Counted from the stretch's first letter, positions 17,834-27,317 are shown. The stretch: DNA of 64,000 nt from SB11 sp964584305 (GCA_964584305.1 CAZOZL010000005.1:62001-126000); one strand, 5' to 3'. The notes: generated from the letters alone by a model not told the origin. Translations and numbers: made by a program.

Positions 17834-18875
17834 CCCCCAACAACTTACCCAAAAGGGAGATAGCTTCGCCCTGTGGCAGTTGCCCCACTCGCAAGGGATA
17901 AAGGCGGTTGTTTGTGCTGCTGTACAGCCGTTTAGCCCTGCTATTTTAATGCAAAAAACAAGTGGCTTTACTTTTGTTCCTTTTGATATAAAAGAAAATT
18001 CACCATCTCTTTTTTTAAAGGGTGAGATAGTTGAAGGTATTGATATAACTGCTAAAACAAAAATAGAAGACTACCACTTACCCCCAAAAAAAACTACAAT
18101 AGAGACCTCTGAAAACTATGTAGCCAATGTTGCTAATGCAGTAGAGAGTATAAAAAATGATGCCTTAAAAAAAGTAGTAATAGCCAGAAATGTACTTTGG
18201 AAGTTGCCTGCTAATTTTTGCCCGCTTACTTTTTTTAATACGTTGTGTAAAAACTACCCCGAAGCTATGGTTACATTGGTAAGCATAAAAGATATTGGCA
18301 CTTGGATAGGTGCTACCCCCGAACTTTTGCTGCAAATTACGGAGGCAAATTTAACTACCGTTGCGCTGGCAGGAACGCAGCTAAAAAACAAAGCCCAATG
18401 GACTGAAAAAGAGAGCGAAGAGCAACTGTGGGTGTTGCGCTACATAAAAAATATTTTAGCAAAACATAAAATAGATAAAATAGATGTTGCCGCACGGAAA
18501 CTAATACGCAACGGCAATTTAGAGCATTTATACACTCAAATAGCTTTTGAAAAAGAGGGAATTAAAAATACTAATTTAGCTGCCGATATTTTACCTCGCC
18601 TACATCCTACCCCCGCAGTTGGTGGGCTTGAGAAAGAAGAAGCACTACAATTTATTAAAACAAACGAAAACTTTGACCGTAGCTATTATAGTGGTTTTTT
18701 AGGTGAGATAGAGAATGAAAATGCCCACCTATTTGTAAACTTGCGCTGTGTGCAAATAACCAAAAATGGCTTGATAGGCTATGCAGGTGCAGGAATTACT
18801 AAAGACTCTATCCCTGAAAAAGAACTACAAGAAACCGAGAATAAGCTAAACAACTTGAAACTATTTTTAAAATAA
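17796..18875 (+). CDS. menF: Isochorismate synthase (chorismate-binding enzyme)
   Basis: 359 residues. The chorismate-binding domain covers about residues 100-355: KKVVIARN, GATPELLLQI, TVALAGTQ, LHPTPAVGG, DRSYYSGFLGEI and the terminal YAGAGITKDS. The HPTPAVGG loop and lack of a glutamine-amidotransferase partner favour isochorismate synthase over anthranilate or aminodeoxychorismate synthase. It makes isochorismate for menaquinone, or possibly for a siderophore. The start overlaps the thioesterase gene by 38 bp; a start at 17811 would cut the overlap to 23 bp. Translational coupling is likely. Confidence 0.9.
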   Translation: MVMPSMPEKLIFNPQQLTQKGDSFALWQLPHSQGIKAVVCAAVQPFSPAILMQKTSGFTFVPFDIKENSPSLFLKGEIVEGIDITAKTKIEDYHLPPKKTTIETSENYVANVANAVESIKNDALKKVVIARNVLWKLPANFCPLTFFNTLCKNYPEAMVTLVSIKDIGTWIGATPELLLQITEANLTTVALAGTQLKNKAQWTEKESEEQLWVLRYIKNILAKHKIDKIDVAARKLIRNGNLEHLYTQIAFEKEGIKNTNLAADILPRLHPTPAVGGLEKEEALQFIKTNENFDRSYYSGFLGEIENENAHLFVNLRCVQITKNGLIGYAGAGITKDSIPEKELQETENKLNNLKLFLK

Positions 18876-18883
18876 AACAACAC

Positions 18884-19189
18884 ATGATACTATATAACGT
18901 AACTATAAATATTGATGAGAACATACACCAAGAGTGGGTGCAGTGGATGAAAAATGAGCATATACCCGAAGTAATGGCAACAGGTAAATTTGTTGAGTAC
19001 AAGATGTTTAAGGTAATTACTCGCCAAGCTGATGAAACAGGCGTTACATATAGCGTGCAATATTTTGCCAAAACCATAGCCGATTATGATAGCTACACCA
19101 AAAATTTTGGACCTGCACTGAAAATGAAAACCATGCAAAAATATGGTGAGAAATTAGCCGCATTCAGAACCTTGTTAGAAACAGTTTAA
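18884..19189 (+). CDS. DUF4286 family protein
   Basis: 101 residues, cytosolic, with a ferredoxin-like alternation of strands and helices (MILYNVTINID..., WVQWMKNEHIPEVMATGKF, TYSVQYFAKTIADYDSY). This matches DUF4286, a short Bacteroidota family with no known function. It begins 8 bp after menF and is probably the last gene of that transcript. Confidence 0.85.
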   Translation: MILYNVTINIDENIHQEWVQWMKNEHIPEVMATGKFVEYKMFKVITRQADETGVTYSVQYFAKTIADYDSYTKNFGPALKMKTMQKYGEKLAAFRTLLETV

Positions 19190-19340
19190 TACTCACAATT
19201 ACTACCCTAATAAAACAACTTACATTTTGTCGTTAGCCATTAGATTTGGGCTCTTCAACATTGCGAAAAATCTTCTTTATCTTGATGAAGCCTGCCTGCT
19301 GCATTCGGGTAGGTAATCTATATGACATGATAGCGATGTT

Positions 19341-19450
19341 GCATTAATCCCTACCAATTGTATTGCAATTTTTACCTGTACCACAATTTGGCTTCCCCTT
19401 AAGGGGAAGGGTACTTATTTGCTAATGCTAATAGTTTAATTTGGATGGGG
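19341..19450 (+). repeat. CCCCTTAAGGGG-core intergenic repeat, copy 2
   Basis: It runs from ATCCCTACCAATTGTATTGC through TTTTACCTGTACCACAATTT, the perfect 18-bp palindrome CTTCCCCTTAAGGGGAAG (19392-19409), to GCTAATAGTTTAATTTGGAT. It occupies much of the 410-bp gap between DUF4286 and the antiporter gene; the rest of that gap shows degenerate repeat fragments only. Confidence 0.78.
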
Positions 19451-19599
19451 TGGGTAATCGTACCTTTACTATAAAATATGGTGAGACGACAAGGAAACAG
19501 GCAGTTCAACCTCAAGTTTAAAATTAGATTTCGTTTTTTTAATCTTCCATCCATTATAAACTTAACAAAATATTTACCTTTATTGCCACTGATAAGGGT

Positions 19600-21507
19600 A
19601 TGAAAAAAGTTTTTACATTACTATTTCTGTTATTTCATTTATTTGCTACGGCAAATGATACCTCACAATTTCAAATCACTTTTCCCGCCATTGCTATGGA
19701 TGGCGCAAAAGCAGAAATAACCATCACTGCTGATAACGCCTATACGGGCAATATAAAGGGGATAGTAAATACAAGCCCTGTTACCTTTAGTTTTGAAAAT
19801 GGAATAGCAAAATACAGACATATATTTATTAAAAATAAGGCTACCACTGTTAGCATAGGTACTACCAAAGAAACAAAGAGCGTAACTACAATACCACTTT
19901 GGCTTTCCATTATTCCACCACTTATAGCCATAGGGATGGCACTAATTTTTAAAGAAGTACTGAGTGCGCTTTTTTTTGGAATATTATCAGGCACTCTCAT
20001 ACTATATATATATAAGGACGGTGCAGCGGGAATTTTTACTGGTTTTATATCCATAATAGATAAGTATATTTTGCCGCAATTGTTAAACAGTGGGCATATG
20101 TCCATCATCGTTTTTTCTATGGTAATTGGGGGCATGGTAACTGTTATCTCTAAAAACGGAGGGATGTTGGGTTTTGTAAATATTGTAGCCCGATATGCCC
20201 GCACTCCAAAATCGGGACAATTAGTTACTTGGGCATTGGGCATAGTTATTTTTTTTGATGATTATGCCAATACGCTTGTAGTAGGAAACTCAATGCGCCC
20301 ACTTACCGACCGTTTAAAAATATCGCGTGAAAAATTAGCCTATATAGTAGATTCTACCGCTGCCCCCATAGCTTCTATTGCTTTTGTTACTACATGGATA
20401 GGCGCACAGTTAGGATATATTGATGATGGAATAAAATCGTTATCGGGTTTAAACCAAAGTAGCTATACCGTTTTTCTTAACTCATTGCAATATGCCTTTT
20501 ACCCTATTCTTACCATTTTCTTTATGCTAATTTTGATTTTGCGCGATAAAGACTTTGGTCCCATGCACAAGTTTGAGGTGGCAAGTCGCAAGCGAAAGGA
20601 TAACGAGCCTATTAGTACCAATACTGGTGATGCCGACGAAGAAATAAAATCACTAAATCCTGATAAAAACACCCCACAAAAGGCGTACAATGCTGTAATT
20701 CCTATACTGGTATTAGTACTGGGTACAATGGCAGGCATATACTATACAGGCATTACCGCTGCCGAGCTATCAAGCGATATGGGTTTTTTTAAGAAAGTAT
20801 CCAACATTGTAGGTGCAGCAGATTCTTATGTGTCATTGCTTTGGGCTAGTTTAAGTGCATTGGTTGTAGCAATAGTACTTACCATTAGCCAAAAAATAAT
20901 GAACCTTGAGCAAACCACCACTGCCATGCTTAAAGGCTTTAAGTTTATGCTTAATGCTATCATGATATTGGTTTTGGCTTGGGCATTATCAACCCTAACA
21001 GAACAATTAAGTACGGCTACTTTTATTACCAATAATCTTATCGCATTAAATTTTAGTCCGTATTTGATACCCGCAGTTACCTTTGTTTTGGCAGGGGCGG
21101 TGGCTTTTTCCACAGGTTCATCGTGGAGTACTATGGCAATAGTATATCCTATAATGCTGCCCGCCACTTGGATATTGTGTAATGAGTTGGGTTGGGATGC
21201 AGACCAATCGCTCACTATTTTTTATAATGTAGTATCGTGTGTATTGGCAGGCTCTATTTTTGGCGATCATTGCTCACCCATTAGTGATACCACTATTTTA
21301 AGCTCACTGGCAAGTAGTTGTAACCACATAAACCACGTGCGCACACAAATGCCCTATGCCCTAACCGTTGCGGGGGTTTCTATTGTTATGGGTACTATAC
21401 CTGCCGCTTTTGGTTTGCCCTTTTATATTACTTTACCTATGGGCATTGCTGTTTGCTGGCTCATTATTTCTTTTATTGGTAAAAAAGTAAGTGTAGAAAC
21501 ACCATAA
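19600..21507 (+). CDS. NhaC-family Na+/H+ antiporter with N-terminal periplasmic domain
   Basis: 635 residues. The C-terminal 530 residues contain about eleven membrane segments with the family motifs FFDDYANTLVVG, DSTAAPIAS and FSTGSSWSTMAI, then GSIFGDHCSPISDTT near the end. This matches the NhaC-type antiporter family. Unusually, the first 20 residues are a signal peptide, and residues about 20-95 form a beta-rich stretch (PAIAMDGAKAEITITADN) before the first membrane helix; this should be periplasmic. Substrate specificity is not visible; related proteins also exchange malate or lactate. Confidence 0.9.
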   Translation: MKKVFTLLFLLFHLFATANDTSQFQITFPAIAMDGAKAEITITADNAYTGNIKGIVNTSPVTFSFENGIAKYRHIFIKNKATTVSIGTTKETKSVTTIPLWLSIIPPLIAIGMALIFKEVLSALFFGILSGTLILYIYKDGAAGIFTGFISIIDKYILPQLLNSGHMSIIVFSMVIGGMVTVISKNGGMLGFVNIVARYARTPKSGQLVTWALGIVIFFDDYANTLVVGNSMRPLTDRLKISREKLAYIVDSTAAPIASIAFVTTWIGAQLGYIDDGIKSLSGLNQSSYTVFLNSLQYAFYPILTIFFMLILILRDKDFGPMHKFEVASRKRKDNEPISTNTGDADEEIKSLNPDKNTPQKAYNAVIPILVLVLGTMAGIYYTGITAAELSSDMGFFKKVSNIVGAADSYVSLLWASLSALVVAIVLTISQKIMNLEQTTTAMLKGFKFMLNAIMILVLAWALSTLTEQLSTATFITNNLIALNFSPYLIPAVTFVLAGAVAFSTGSSWSTMAIVYPIMLPATWILCNELGWDADQSLTIFYNVVSCVLAGSIFGDHCSPISDTTILSSLASSCNHINHVRTQMPYALTVAGVSIVMGTIPAAFGLPFYITLPMGIAVCWLIISFIGKKVSVETP

Positions 21508-21633
21508 CCACAATACATACAGTTATAGTATAAGAGAACATTAAATTTCTCTGTATCTTTTTTCACTAAGTAGCATTATACGGGTATAAAAAAGCACTTA
21601 GTGAAAGTTGTTGAACCCCATAATAAATTGCGT

Positions 21634-22197
21634 ATGAATCCATTTTCTGGGTATCATGTTCCCCTTCCTGAAATAAAGCAGGAGGAAGAATATATAGATG
21701 CGGCAAAAAAGAATCCTAAAGATTTTGAACAATTGTATAAAAAATATTTTGAGCAAATTTTCCGCTTTGTTTATCAACGATTGGATGATAAAAACGTTGC
21801 GAATGATATTACTCAACAAACATTTATAAATGCACTTGTAAACATAAAAAAATATGAACACCGTGGGCTTCCCTTCGTATCATGGTTGTATAGAATTGCT
21901 GTGAACGAGCTAAACAAATGGTTTAAAAACCAAAAAGCCAATAGAACTATAAATATTGAAACGGCAGGCTTAGAAAATTTATTTGAAGAGATAGAAGAGC
22001 AGCCCTATCAGCAATACAACGAAAAATTAAAAACAATTCTTACTAAACTTGAACCCAATACTCTTTTACTTGTTGAAATGCGCTTTTTTGAAAAACGCAG
22101 CTTTAAAGAAATAGGCGAGATATTAGAGATAACAGAAAATAATGCAAAGGTGCGCCTATACCGATTGTTAGACCAGTTAAAAAAAGCGTTGAAGTAA
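21634..22197 (+). CDS. ECF-type RNA polymerase sigma factor
   Basis: 187 residues from the ATG at 21634; a GTG at 21601 would add 11. Region 2 is visible as FEQLYKKYFEQIFRFVYQR...NDITQQTF and FVSWLYRIAVNEL, and region 4 as LLLVEMRFFEKRSFKEIGEILEI then NAKVRLYRLLDQLKK. It lacks regions 1.1 and 3, so it belongs to the ECF group. The next gene begins 12 bp downstream and encodes a membrane-anchored protein, the usual place for an anti-sigma or sensor partner. A TATCTTTT sequence lies upstream but without a clear -33 box. Confidence 0.92.
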   Translation: MNPFSGYHVPLPEIKQEEEYIDAAKKNPKDFEQLYKKYFEQIFRFVYQRLDDKNVANDITQQTFINALVNIKKYEHRGLPFVSWLYRIAVNELNKWFKNQKANRTINIETAGLENLFEEIEEQPYQQYNEKLKTILTKLEPNTLLLVEMRFFEKRSFKEIGEILEITENNAKVRLYRLLDQLKKALK

Positions 22198-22209
22198 AGA
22201 ATTACACAA

Positions 22210-24180
22210 ATGAAAAAAATTAAAATAAATATAAACCGTAACCCGATAAGCAGCCAAGAAATTGGTGCTATGCAAAACTTCGGCTCGGTGCTAAAAGGTA
22301 CACAGGCTATTGCGCTTCCTTTTTATAAAAAATGGTGGTTTATGGGGAGTGCAGGTGTGGCAATTATAGTATCTATAATTGTTGCGGTATTCACTTTTAA
22401 TAATAGCAAGCCTAATGCACAAGTAGCCGCACCACTTGCACCCGCTATCACCATAGCCAAAACCCAGCAAAAAGCCTTTATACAACCTGCTTTTAAAGGT
22501 TTTGATGTTGATTTTACCAGTTTTTGGGTACAAAGTGGGAAAGGCAAAAAAATTACTATGCCAAGCGGTACAATTATAAAAATACCTGCCTGCCATTTTA
22601 CCTATAAAAGCGGAGAGACAGTAATGGGCGATGTAGAAATACGCTACCGTGAAATGAACGATCCCGTTGATTTTGCAGTATCAGGAATACCTATGACCTA
22701 TGATAGTGCAGGGCAAAAATATACTTTTGAATCGGCGGGAATGTTTGAAGTGCAAGGCTGGAAAAATGGACAACAAGTACTAATAAACCCTGAATGCCCT
22801 ATAACTATTGAGCAAAAAACAGTGAGTACCAACGGTAAGTTTAATATGTACTATTTGGATACAACAAAAAGAAATTGGGAGTTTATAGGCAAACCCAATT
22901 GGACTAAAGATGAGGGGGGAGAATTAGAAGTGCCCACAAAAGCATTACGAAATTCAACACTTGATAGTGGAATAAATATTAGTTATCCTGTTTATGTCAA
23001 TGACTCGCTAAATAATATTTTGATAGATATATGGAAAGAAATTAGAGAGCTGGAAAAAAATCTACCTAAATCACCCGTGCGTGGTGATAGTGCCAAACAA
23101 AACTTTACCATTGAGTTTGATGCTGTTCAGTTTCCCGAGTTCACGCCCTTTAGCAATGTAACTTTTGGGGTGGTGGATGAAAGGCTATTTACCCCTGCCC
23201 TTTACAAATATAAATGGAATGCTGCCAGCATAAGCCCCGTTGCCAATGGCGGCGGTGGGTACGTAATAATGCTAAACAATGCTACTTATATAGGAAACAA
23301 AACAACTATTGACGGGGGAATAAAATACTTTGACAGCGAAAGAGATTACCTGTGGTATATGAGAACTTGGAGAAGAATACAAAAGTTTTTTGGAAAAAAA
23401 TTCCCCAAATCATCAAAAGAAGAACAGAAAACCCAAACAATAAGAAGTTCAAAAATGATAACAAGCACCCCAAAAACCTTTAGGCTAATACCCGTTGATT
23501 CAAGCCAGTATTTTTACCAACGCAGTGATTACAGAAGCCCCGTAAGTTTTAAAGTATTTCCTGTTTTGAGTGAAGAAAAGTATCAGCTTGCCAAAGCTAA
23601 TTTTGATAAGAAAATGAAAAAATACAAGGAGTTGTTACAGGAAAAGAAAAAAAGAGAGAAAGAACTGCGTAATGCTATCAAAAAGAAAAAACGAGAAATG
23701 CGGGATAACTGGGCAAAACAACTTATCCGCCAACAGGAAGACGCTAAAAAAAGTGTTGACGAACGCTCTACAAGTTATAGTAGTATCAGAAACTCATTTG
23801 TTGCCAGTAGGTTCGGCATATTTAATACTGATTATCCTACAAGGATGACAAATGCAAAAAAAGTGAAAATTGACTTTGTTGATGAATTGGGTAAAGAAAC
23901 TTACGTTAATAATGCATACTTGGTAATAAGTAATCGAAATGTACTTATGGCAAACTACTATAACCGTTGTTGCAACAATACCTTAATCTATACAAACAAT
24001 GATGATAATATGCTATTTGTAGTTTTTCCTGATGAAAGAGTAGGAGTACTAAAAAATAGTGGGTTTGTTGATTTAAAAAGAAAAAATAAAATAATTCTTG
24101 AAATGAGCAAGAAACCTATTACTACAACAGGCGAATTAAAAACCTATTTAGGCATTACTAAAAATACCAGTTTGCAATAG
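22210..24180 (+). CDS. Large membrane-anchored partner of the ECF sigma factor
   Basis: 656 residues. A short cytosolic N-terminus (about 1-42) is followed by a single membrane helix at about 46-66. The rest would be periplasmic. It contains a ZU5-like beta segment (MPSGTIIKIPACHF, VEIRYREMNDPVDFAVSGIPM, SAGMFEVQGW; about 117-195) and a lysine/glutamate-rich coiled-coil at about 475-525. No zinc anti-sigma motif (HxxxCxxC) is visible. Position and topology suggest a sigma regulator or a sensor, but the cytosolic part is shorter than in usual anti-sigma factors. I do not recognise a named family. Confidence 0.72.
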   Translation: MKKIKININRNPISSQEIGAMQNFGSVLKGTQAIALPFYKKWWFMGSAGVAIIVSIIVAVFTFNNSKPNAQVAAPLAPAITIAKTQQKAFIQPAFKGFDVDFTSFWVQSGKGKKITMPSGTIIKIPACHFTYKSGETVMGDVEIRYREMNDPVDFAVSGIPMTYDSAGQKYTFESAGMFEVQGWKNGQQVLINPECPITIEQKTVSTNGKFNMYYLDTTKRNWEFIGKPNWTKDEGGELEVPTKALRNSTLDSGINISYPVYVNDSLNNILIDIWKEIRELEKNLPKSPVRGDSAKQNFTIEFDAVQFPEFTPFSNVTFGVVDERLFTPALYKYKWNAASISPVANGGGGYVIMLNNATYIGNKTTIDGGIKYFDSERDYLWYMRTWRRIQKFFGKKFPKSSKEEQKTQTIRSSKMITSTPKTFRLIPVDSSQYFYQRSDYRSPVSFKVFPVLSEEKYQLAKANFDKKMKKYKELLQEKKKREKELRNAIKKKKREMRDNWAKQLIRQQEDAKKSVDERSTSYSSIRNSFVASRFGIFNTDYPTRMTNAKKVKIDFVDELGKETYVNNAYLVISNRNVLMANYYNRCCNNTLIYTNNDDNMLFVVFPDERVGVLKNSGFVDLKRKNKIILEMSKKPITTTGELKTYLGITKNTSLQ

Positions 24181-24206
24181 AAGGTTAGAGTTCATATAGC
24201 AAACAC

Positions 24207-24235
24207 AAAACCCCATTGTGCTGATGGGTTTTTTT
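24207..24235. terminator. Bidirectional intrinsic terminator between convergent genes
   Basis: CCCAT and ATGGG pair around a seven-base loop, flanked by AAAA on the left and seven T on the right. It serves the rightward sigma-partner gene and overlaps the stop of the leftward dehydrogenase gene. Confidence 0.75.
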
Positions 24236-25430
24236 ATGCTATATAGTCTTGTAAGTATGTGTAATCTTCTGTTAGTTTGCCGTTTTCTGTAATGGTAGCT
24301 CTTTTTATAATACCTTCATTATCTCCTGCAATTAATAAAGGCATTATATGTTCTACCATACTATGTCCAAACTCTTGCGAGGCATCAGCAGGTAGTTCAC
24401 AAGGCAAATTAGTTACCGCCATTATATCTACCGTATTGCCCATATAGGGCAGTACTTCTTTTTTGTTATACCTATCCCAGCCAATCACAGGGTCTTCAAT
24501 GGGGGTAGCCCTTGTAGTACAGGGTATGCTTCCCTCTACATCACAAGTTATATCAGCTACTACCTTAATTCTAAAATCAGGAGCTTTCATATCCTCTTTA
24601 GTAAAAAAAATAGGTAATTTCTCTTCCCAGTAAATAGCATTCACCATCAAATCGGTAGCGGGAATATACTGTGCAAAAGTGCTTTTGTATTGTTCAGGGT
24701 ATTCAAAAAAGTGTTCTCTACTCCACCCTTGTCCATCTTTTCTTGTATAGAAATCTTTAGATTTTAAATGCACAAATACAGGCTCATTAAATATGCCTGT
24801 TAGGTACTCCTCACGGGTTATTTGTTTTATACCTGCATTGTTAAGCAACTCTATACTACCGTGTGCTACTCTGCCATTACCACAAATAGCAATTTTTATA
24901 GGTGAAATTTTTATAGTACTTAAATGCTTTTTTAAGGCTTCATAAGTTTTTAGTTCGTGGGCAGGCTCTAAACTAAACAAAGTAAATTTTTTACCCCAAG
25001 TTAATAAACCATTGTAGGCACCTACAATACCCGCAAAACGCCCAAAACCTAATACTCTACCACCATGTTGCCACCTCAAACACTCGTAGTCTATTAGTTT
25101 AATATTGCTACTAATTATCTCGCGCAACAAATCACGGTTATACGGTTGTTTTTTTATAGTATGAGAAAAAAACAAGTAGGTTTTATTAGGAATTAAATAG
25201 TTGATGGGTACTTCTTTTACGCCTAAGAGTATATCAGCATCACTAATATCTGTTTGTATATTTACTCCCGCTGCTTTGTAATCAGCATCGGTATAGCAAC
25301 GCTCTGGCGATGCTTCTGCCACCATTTCCACATTGGGGAAATCTTGCATTACTTTAGCCGCTTGTTTTGGGCTAAGGGCTACTCTTTCATCGGCAGGCTG
25401 TTTACGCTCACGTATTAGGGCAATTTTCAT
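24234..25430 (-). CDS. Saccharopine dehydrogenase (LYS1)/alanine dehydrogenase-like oxidoreductase
   Basis: 398 residues. The N-terminal domain opens with IALIRERKQPADERVALSP, the signature of the AlaDH/PNT N-terminal fold as in lysine-forming saccharopine dehydrogenase. The nucleotide-binding loop is ICGNGRVAHGS near residue 182. Further conserved stretches are DITCDVEGSIPCTT and AVTNLPCELP. Bacteroidota often annotate this protein as LYS1-like or simply NAD(P)-dependent oxidoreductase. The precise reaction is uncertain; lysine metabolism is inference. It is convergent with the sigma-partner gene. Confidence 0.83.
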   Translation of the reverse strand: MKIALIRERKQPADERVALSPKQAAKVMQDFPNVEMVAEASPERCYTDADYKAAGVNIQTDISDADILLGVKEVPINYLIPNKTYLFFSHTIKKQPYNRDLLREIISSNIKLIDYECLRWQHGGRVLGFGRFAGIVGAYNGLLTWGKKFTLFSLEPAHELKTYEALKKHLSTIKISPIKIAICGNGRVAHGSIELLNNAGIKQITREEYLTGIFNEPVFVHLKSKDFYTRKDGQGWSREHFFEYPEQYKSTFAQYIPATDLMVNAIYWEEKLPIFFTKEDMKAPDFRIKVVADITCDVEGSIPCTTRATPIEDPVIGWDRYNKKEVLPYMGNTVDIMAVTNLPCELPADASQEFGHSMVEHIMPLLIAGDNEGIIKRATITENGKLTEDYTYLQDYIA

Positions 25431-25505
25431 TGGTGCGAAGATATAAAATGTGATATATATTTTATAACAACTTTAAAAGTAGCATATTTTTTGCCTTTAC
25501 AATAC

Positions 25506-25513
25506 TACCTTTG
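25506..25513 (+). promoter_or_regulatory. Putative -7 box of the tmRNA gene
   Basis: TACCTTTG matches the Bacteroidota -7 consensus TAnnTTTG, 14 bp before the mature 5' end. The nearest TTG upstream (25491-25493) leaves only a 12-bp spacer, so a proper -33 element is not seen. Confidence 0.5.
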
Positions 25514-25527
25514 TAATTCACACAAAC

Positions 25528-25894
25528 GGGGCTGACCGGAATTGACGGGAAGAGCAATTTGTGTGTAAGCATGCAGAGCGTTGTATGGAGGCTCTATAAT
25601 CTGAACATTCAAAAACACAACAGGCGATAACAACTTCGCTTTAGCTGCCTAATCAAGTTAGATTACGCAATTGCTAACCGTTTCGGAAAGTTTATTCGGT
25701 AGTTTTCCATCAGAAACGGTCATTTTACTGAGTATTTGCGGGTAACAGCCGATAACTCGCAGATTATAATCGGCATAAGGTGTTATTGTGGTGTGCAACA
25801 GACCTGATAACACTCGAAAACAACTGATGCTAAGCATGTAGAAAGCGCAACCAAATTCCTTCTCCGGACCAGGGTTCGACTCCCTGCAGCTCCA
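25528..25894 (+). ncRNA. ssrA: Transfer-messenger RNA
   Basis: The 5' end GGGGCTG pairs with CAGCTCC at the 3' end to form the tRNA-like acceptor stem. The 5' domain reads GGGGCTGACCGGAATTGACG, a highly conserved tmRNA start. The T-arm AGGGTTCGACTCCCT is near the 3' end. CCA is not encoded (TCCACAA follows). An internal frame at 25623-25652 encodes GDNNFALAA then TAA, a degradation tag of the Bacteroidota type. Total length of about 367 nt is normal for a one-piece tmRNA. It rescues stalled ribosomes with SmpB, which is not in the window. Confidence 0.96.
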
Positions 25895-25908
25895 CAAAAC
25901 AGTTTTTA

Positions 25909-25942
25909 GTGTGAGTTTTGAGCAACAGCGAGAAACTCACAC
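25909..25942 (+). terminator. Stem-loop downstream of tmRNA
   Basis: GTGTGAGTTT and AAACTCACAC form a perfect 10-bp stem with a 14-base loop, 14 bp past the tmRNA 3' end. There is no clean T run immediately after it, so it may be a processing or termination hairpin. The remaining stretch to 26327 (about 385 bp) shows no gene, only AT-rich DNA. Confidence 0.5.
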
Positions 25943-26327
25943 ATAAGAGTGTTTTCCCCTCAAAACCCTCTCTCCAACACAAACTAAATACAATGTTTTG
26001 TTTGGGTTTTAGGTCGGTCATTTTTTCTAAAACCTTGATTTAACAATTTTTAAAAACTGATCAAATCAGTTATTTTCTTCTAAGCCCACTAATCTTCGTT
26101 AAAAACTACGGTACATAACTTAAACAAAGAAGAATAGGCTAATATAATGGTCGTTTTTGTTAATTTTTTGGGTGATTTAACCCGCATTTTTGGGTGAATA
26201 TACGCTGTTCTAAATCAAGTATAGAGACTAGATTGCTGCTGTATTTATTTAACAAAGAGTGTTTAAGAGATTAAACATTCTGATGGTAGTTGCAGCCCAT
26301 TCATTGCACATTTTAGTAAAGGTAAAA

Positions 26328-26783
26328 CTATTCAATAAGTTTTTTATTCATAAAAGTAACCTCCTTCTTGTCGTACTCAAATGCAGGTTTATCTCCTAAT
26401 TTTTTTAAAGCGTCTTGTTGGGCAAAAAAACCATTTCGTATATAGGCTAATGTTTTGGTTGAGGTTTTTATACCTACCAGTTCTGTGCAAGCACTGTCTG
26501 TATAAATGGTATATCCGCCATTTTCAGTATCCAAATACCAAATTATCACTTCGTTTATATTTGATTTGCTAAAAGAGGGAGAAACTTGGGCTAATGCTTC
26601 AGTATCCGTTCTTTTATAAATTTCAAGTAATACATTTTTTGTAACGGCAGTATTTTTTTTAGGCGGAGTAAAGGCTAATTCAAGCTCACAATCGTTGAGG
26701 CATTGCTTAGCCAAACTATCGGTAACAGAGTTCTTTTTTAATAAAGATACAATACCATCAAACAGGGTTTGATAATCATTCAT
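26328..26783 (-). CDS. Hypothetical protein
   Basis: 151 residues, no signal peptide or membrane helix. It begins MNDYQTLFDGIVSLLKKN and contains two cysteines in LAKQCLNDCELEL. The central part (NEVIIWYLDTENGGYTIYTDSACTELVGI) looks like a small beta-domain. No family is recognised. The TATATTTG motif about 30 bp upstream on the minus strand resembles a -7 box. The gene stands alone. Confidence 0.6.
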   Translation of the reverse strand: MNDYQTLFDGIVSLLKKNSVTDSLAKQCLNDCELELAFTPPKKNTAVTKNVLLEIYKRTDTEALAQVSPSFSKSNINEVIIWYLDTENGGYTIYTDSACTELVGIKTSTKTLAYIRNGFFAQQDALKKLGDKPAFEYDKKEVTFMNKKLIE

Positions 26784-26877
26784 AACTTAGGGTAGTCTAA
26801 AATATGACGCAAATATAACCAATACAATCCTGTATATTAATGTTTCAACTAAAATAGATTATTCATAAATTGCAAAC

Positions 26878-27315
26878 ATGAAACAATTTGTACAAATAAA
26901 AACAACCCCCATTTTTATATTATTTCTGCTTACTTTATTTTTTTGTACTGGTAGTAGCGTTTTTGGGCAACGCTCTAACTATAATGAACAAGATGTGGTG
27001 ATGATGCGTAGCCAGCAAAATGTAGGAGCAAGCATTATGAGACTTTTAGAAGCAAAGAATACAGATAGTGCTTTGTTTTATTTTAAAGATAAAGGAGTTG
27101 CTACTAAGAAAAAACTAAAAAAAATTGCTACTGCAATACAAGCCGTTAAAGGCAAATACGATTTTTCCTCATCGCCTGATGCGCCTGATGATGATGTGAA
27201 CCATATAATATGTAAATATACCTCGAACGAGGGGGTAGATACCCATTACAAAGTTGTTTTTGTATTTGCTCGGTACGATAAAACCTATAAAGCGAGCAGC
27301 ATATTGTTTAAATAA
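26878..27315 (+). CDS. Secreted small protein of unknown function
   Basis: 145 residues with a signal peptide (hydrophobic 12-25, cleavage near SVFGQ). The mature part has a helical stretch (ASIMRLLEAKNTDSALFYFKDKG) and then strands with HYKVVFVFARYDKTYKASSILF at the end, a pattern that could be an NTF2-like or DUF3887-like fold. This is a guess; no clear family motif is seen. It is monocistronic. Confidence 0.65.
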   Translation: MKQFVQIKTTPIFILFLLTLFFCTGSSVFGQRSNYNEQDVVMMRSQQNVGASIMRLLEAKNTDSALFYFKDKGVATKKKLKKIATAIQAVKGKYDFSSSPDAPDDDVNHIICKYTSNEGVDTHYKVVFVFARYDKTYKASSILFK

Positions 27316-27317
27316 AC

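Noticed and set aside
19740..21215. Antisense frames across the NhaC-type gene
   Set aside because: They are shadows of the membrane-protein gene with no independent start signal or family match.
25658..26021. Two leftward reading frames (79 and 63 codons) with CRESNPGP-like and LQGVEPWSG-like text
   Set aside because: They are antisense to tmRNA and its 3' flank. Such frames arise from the reverse complement of the T-arm and are well-known false genes.
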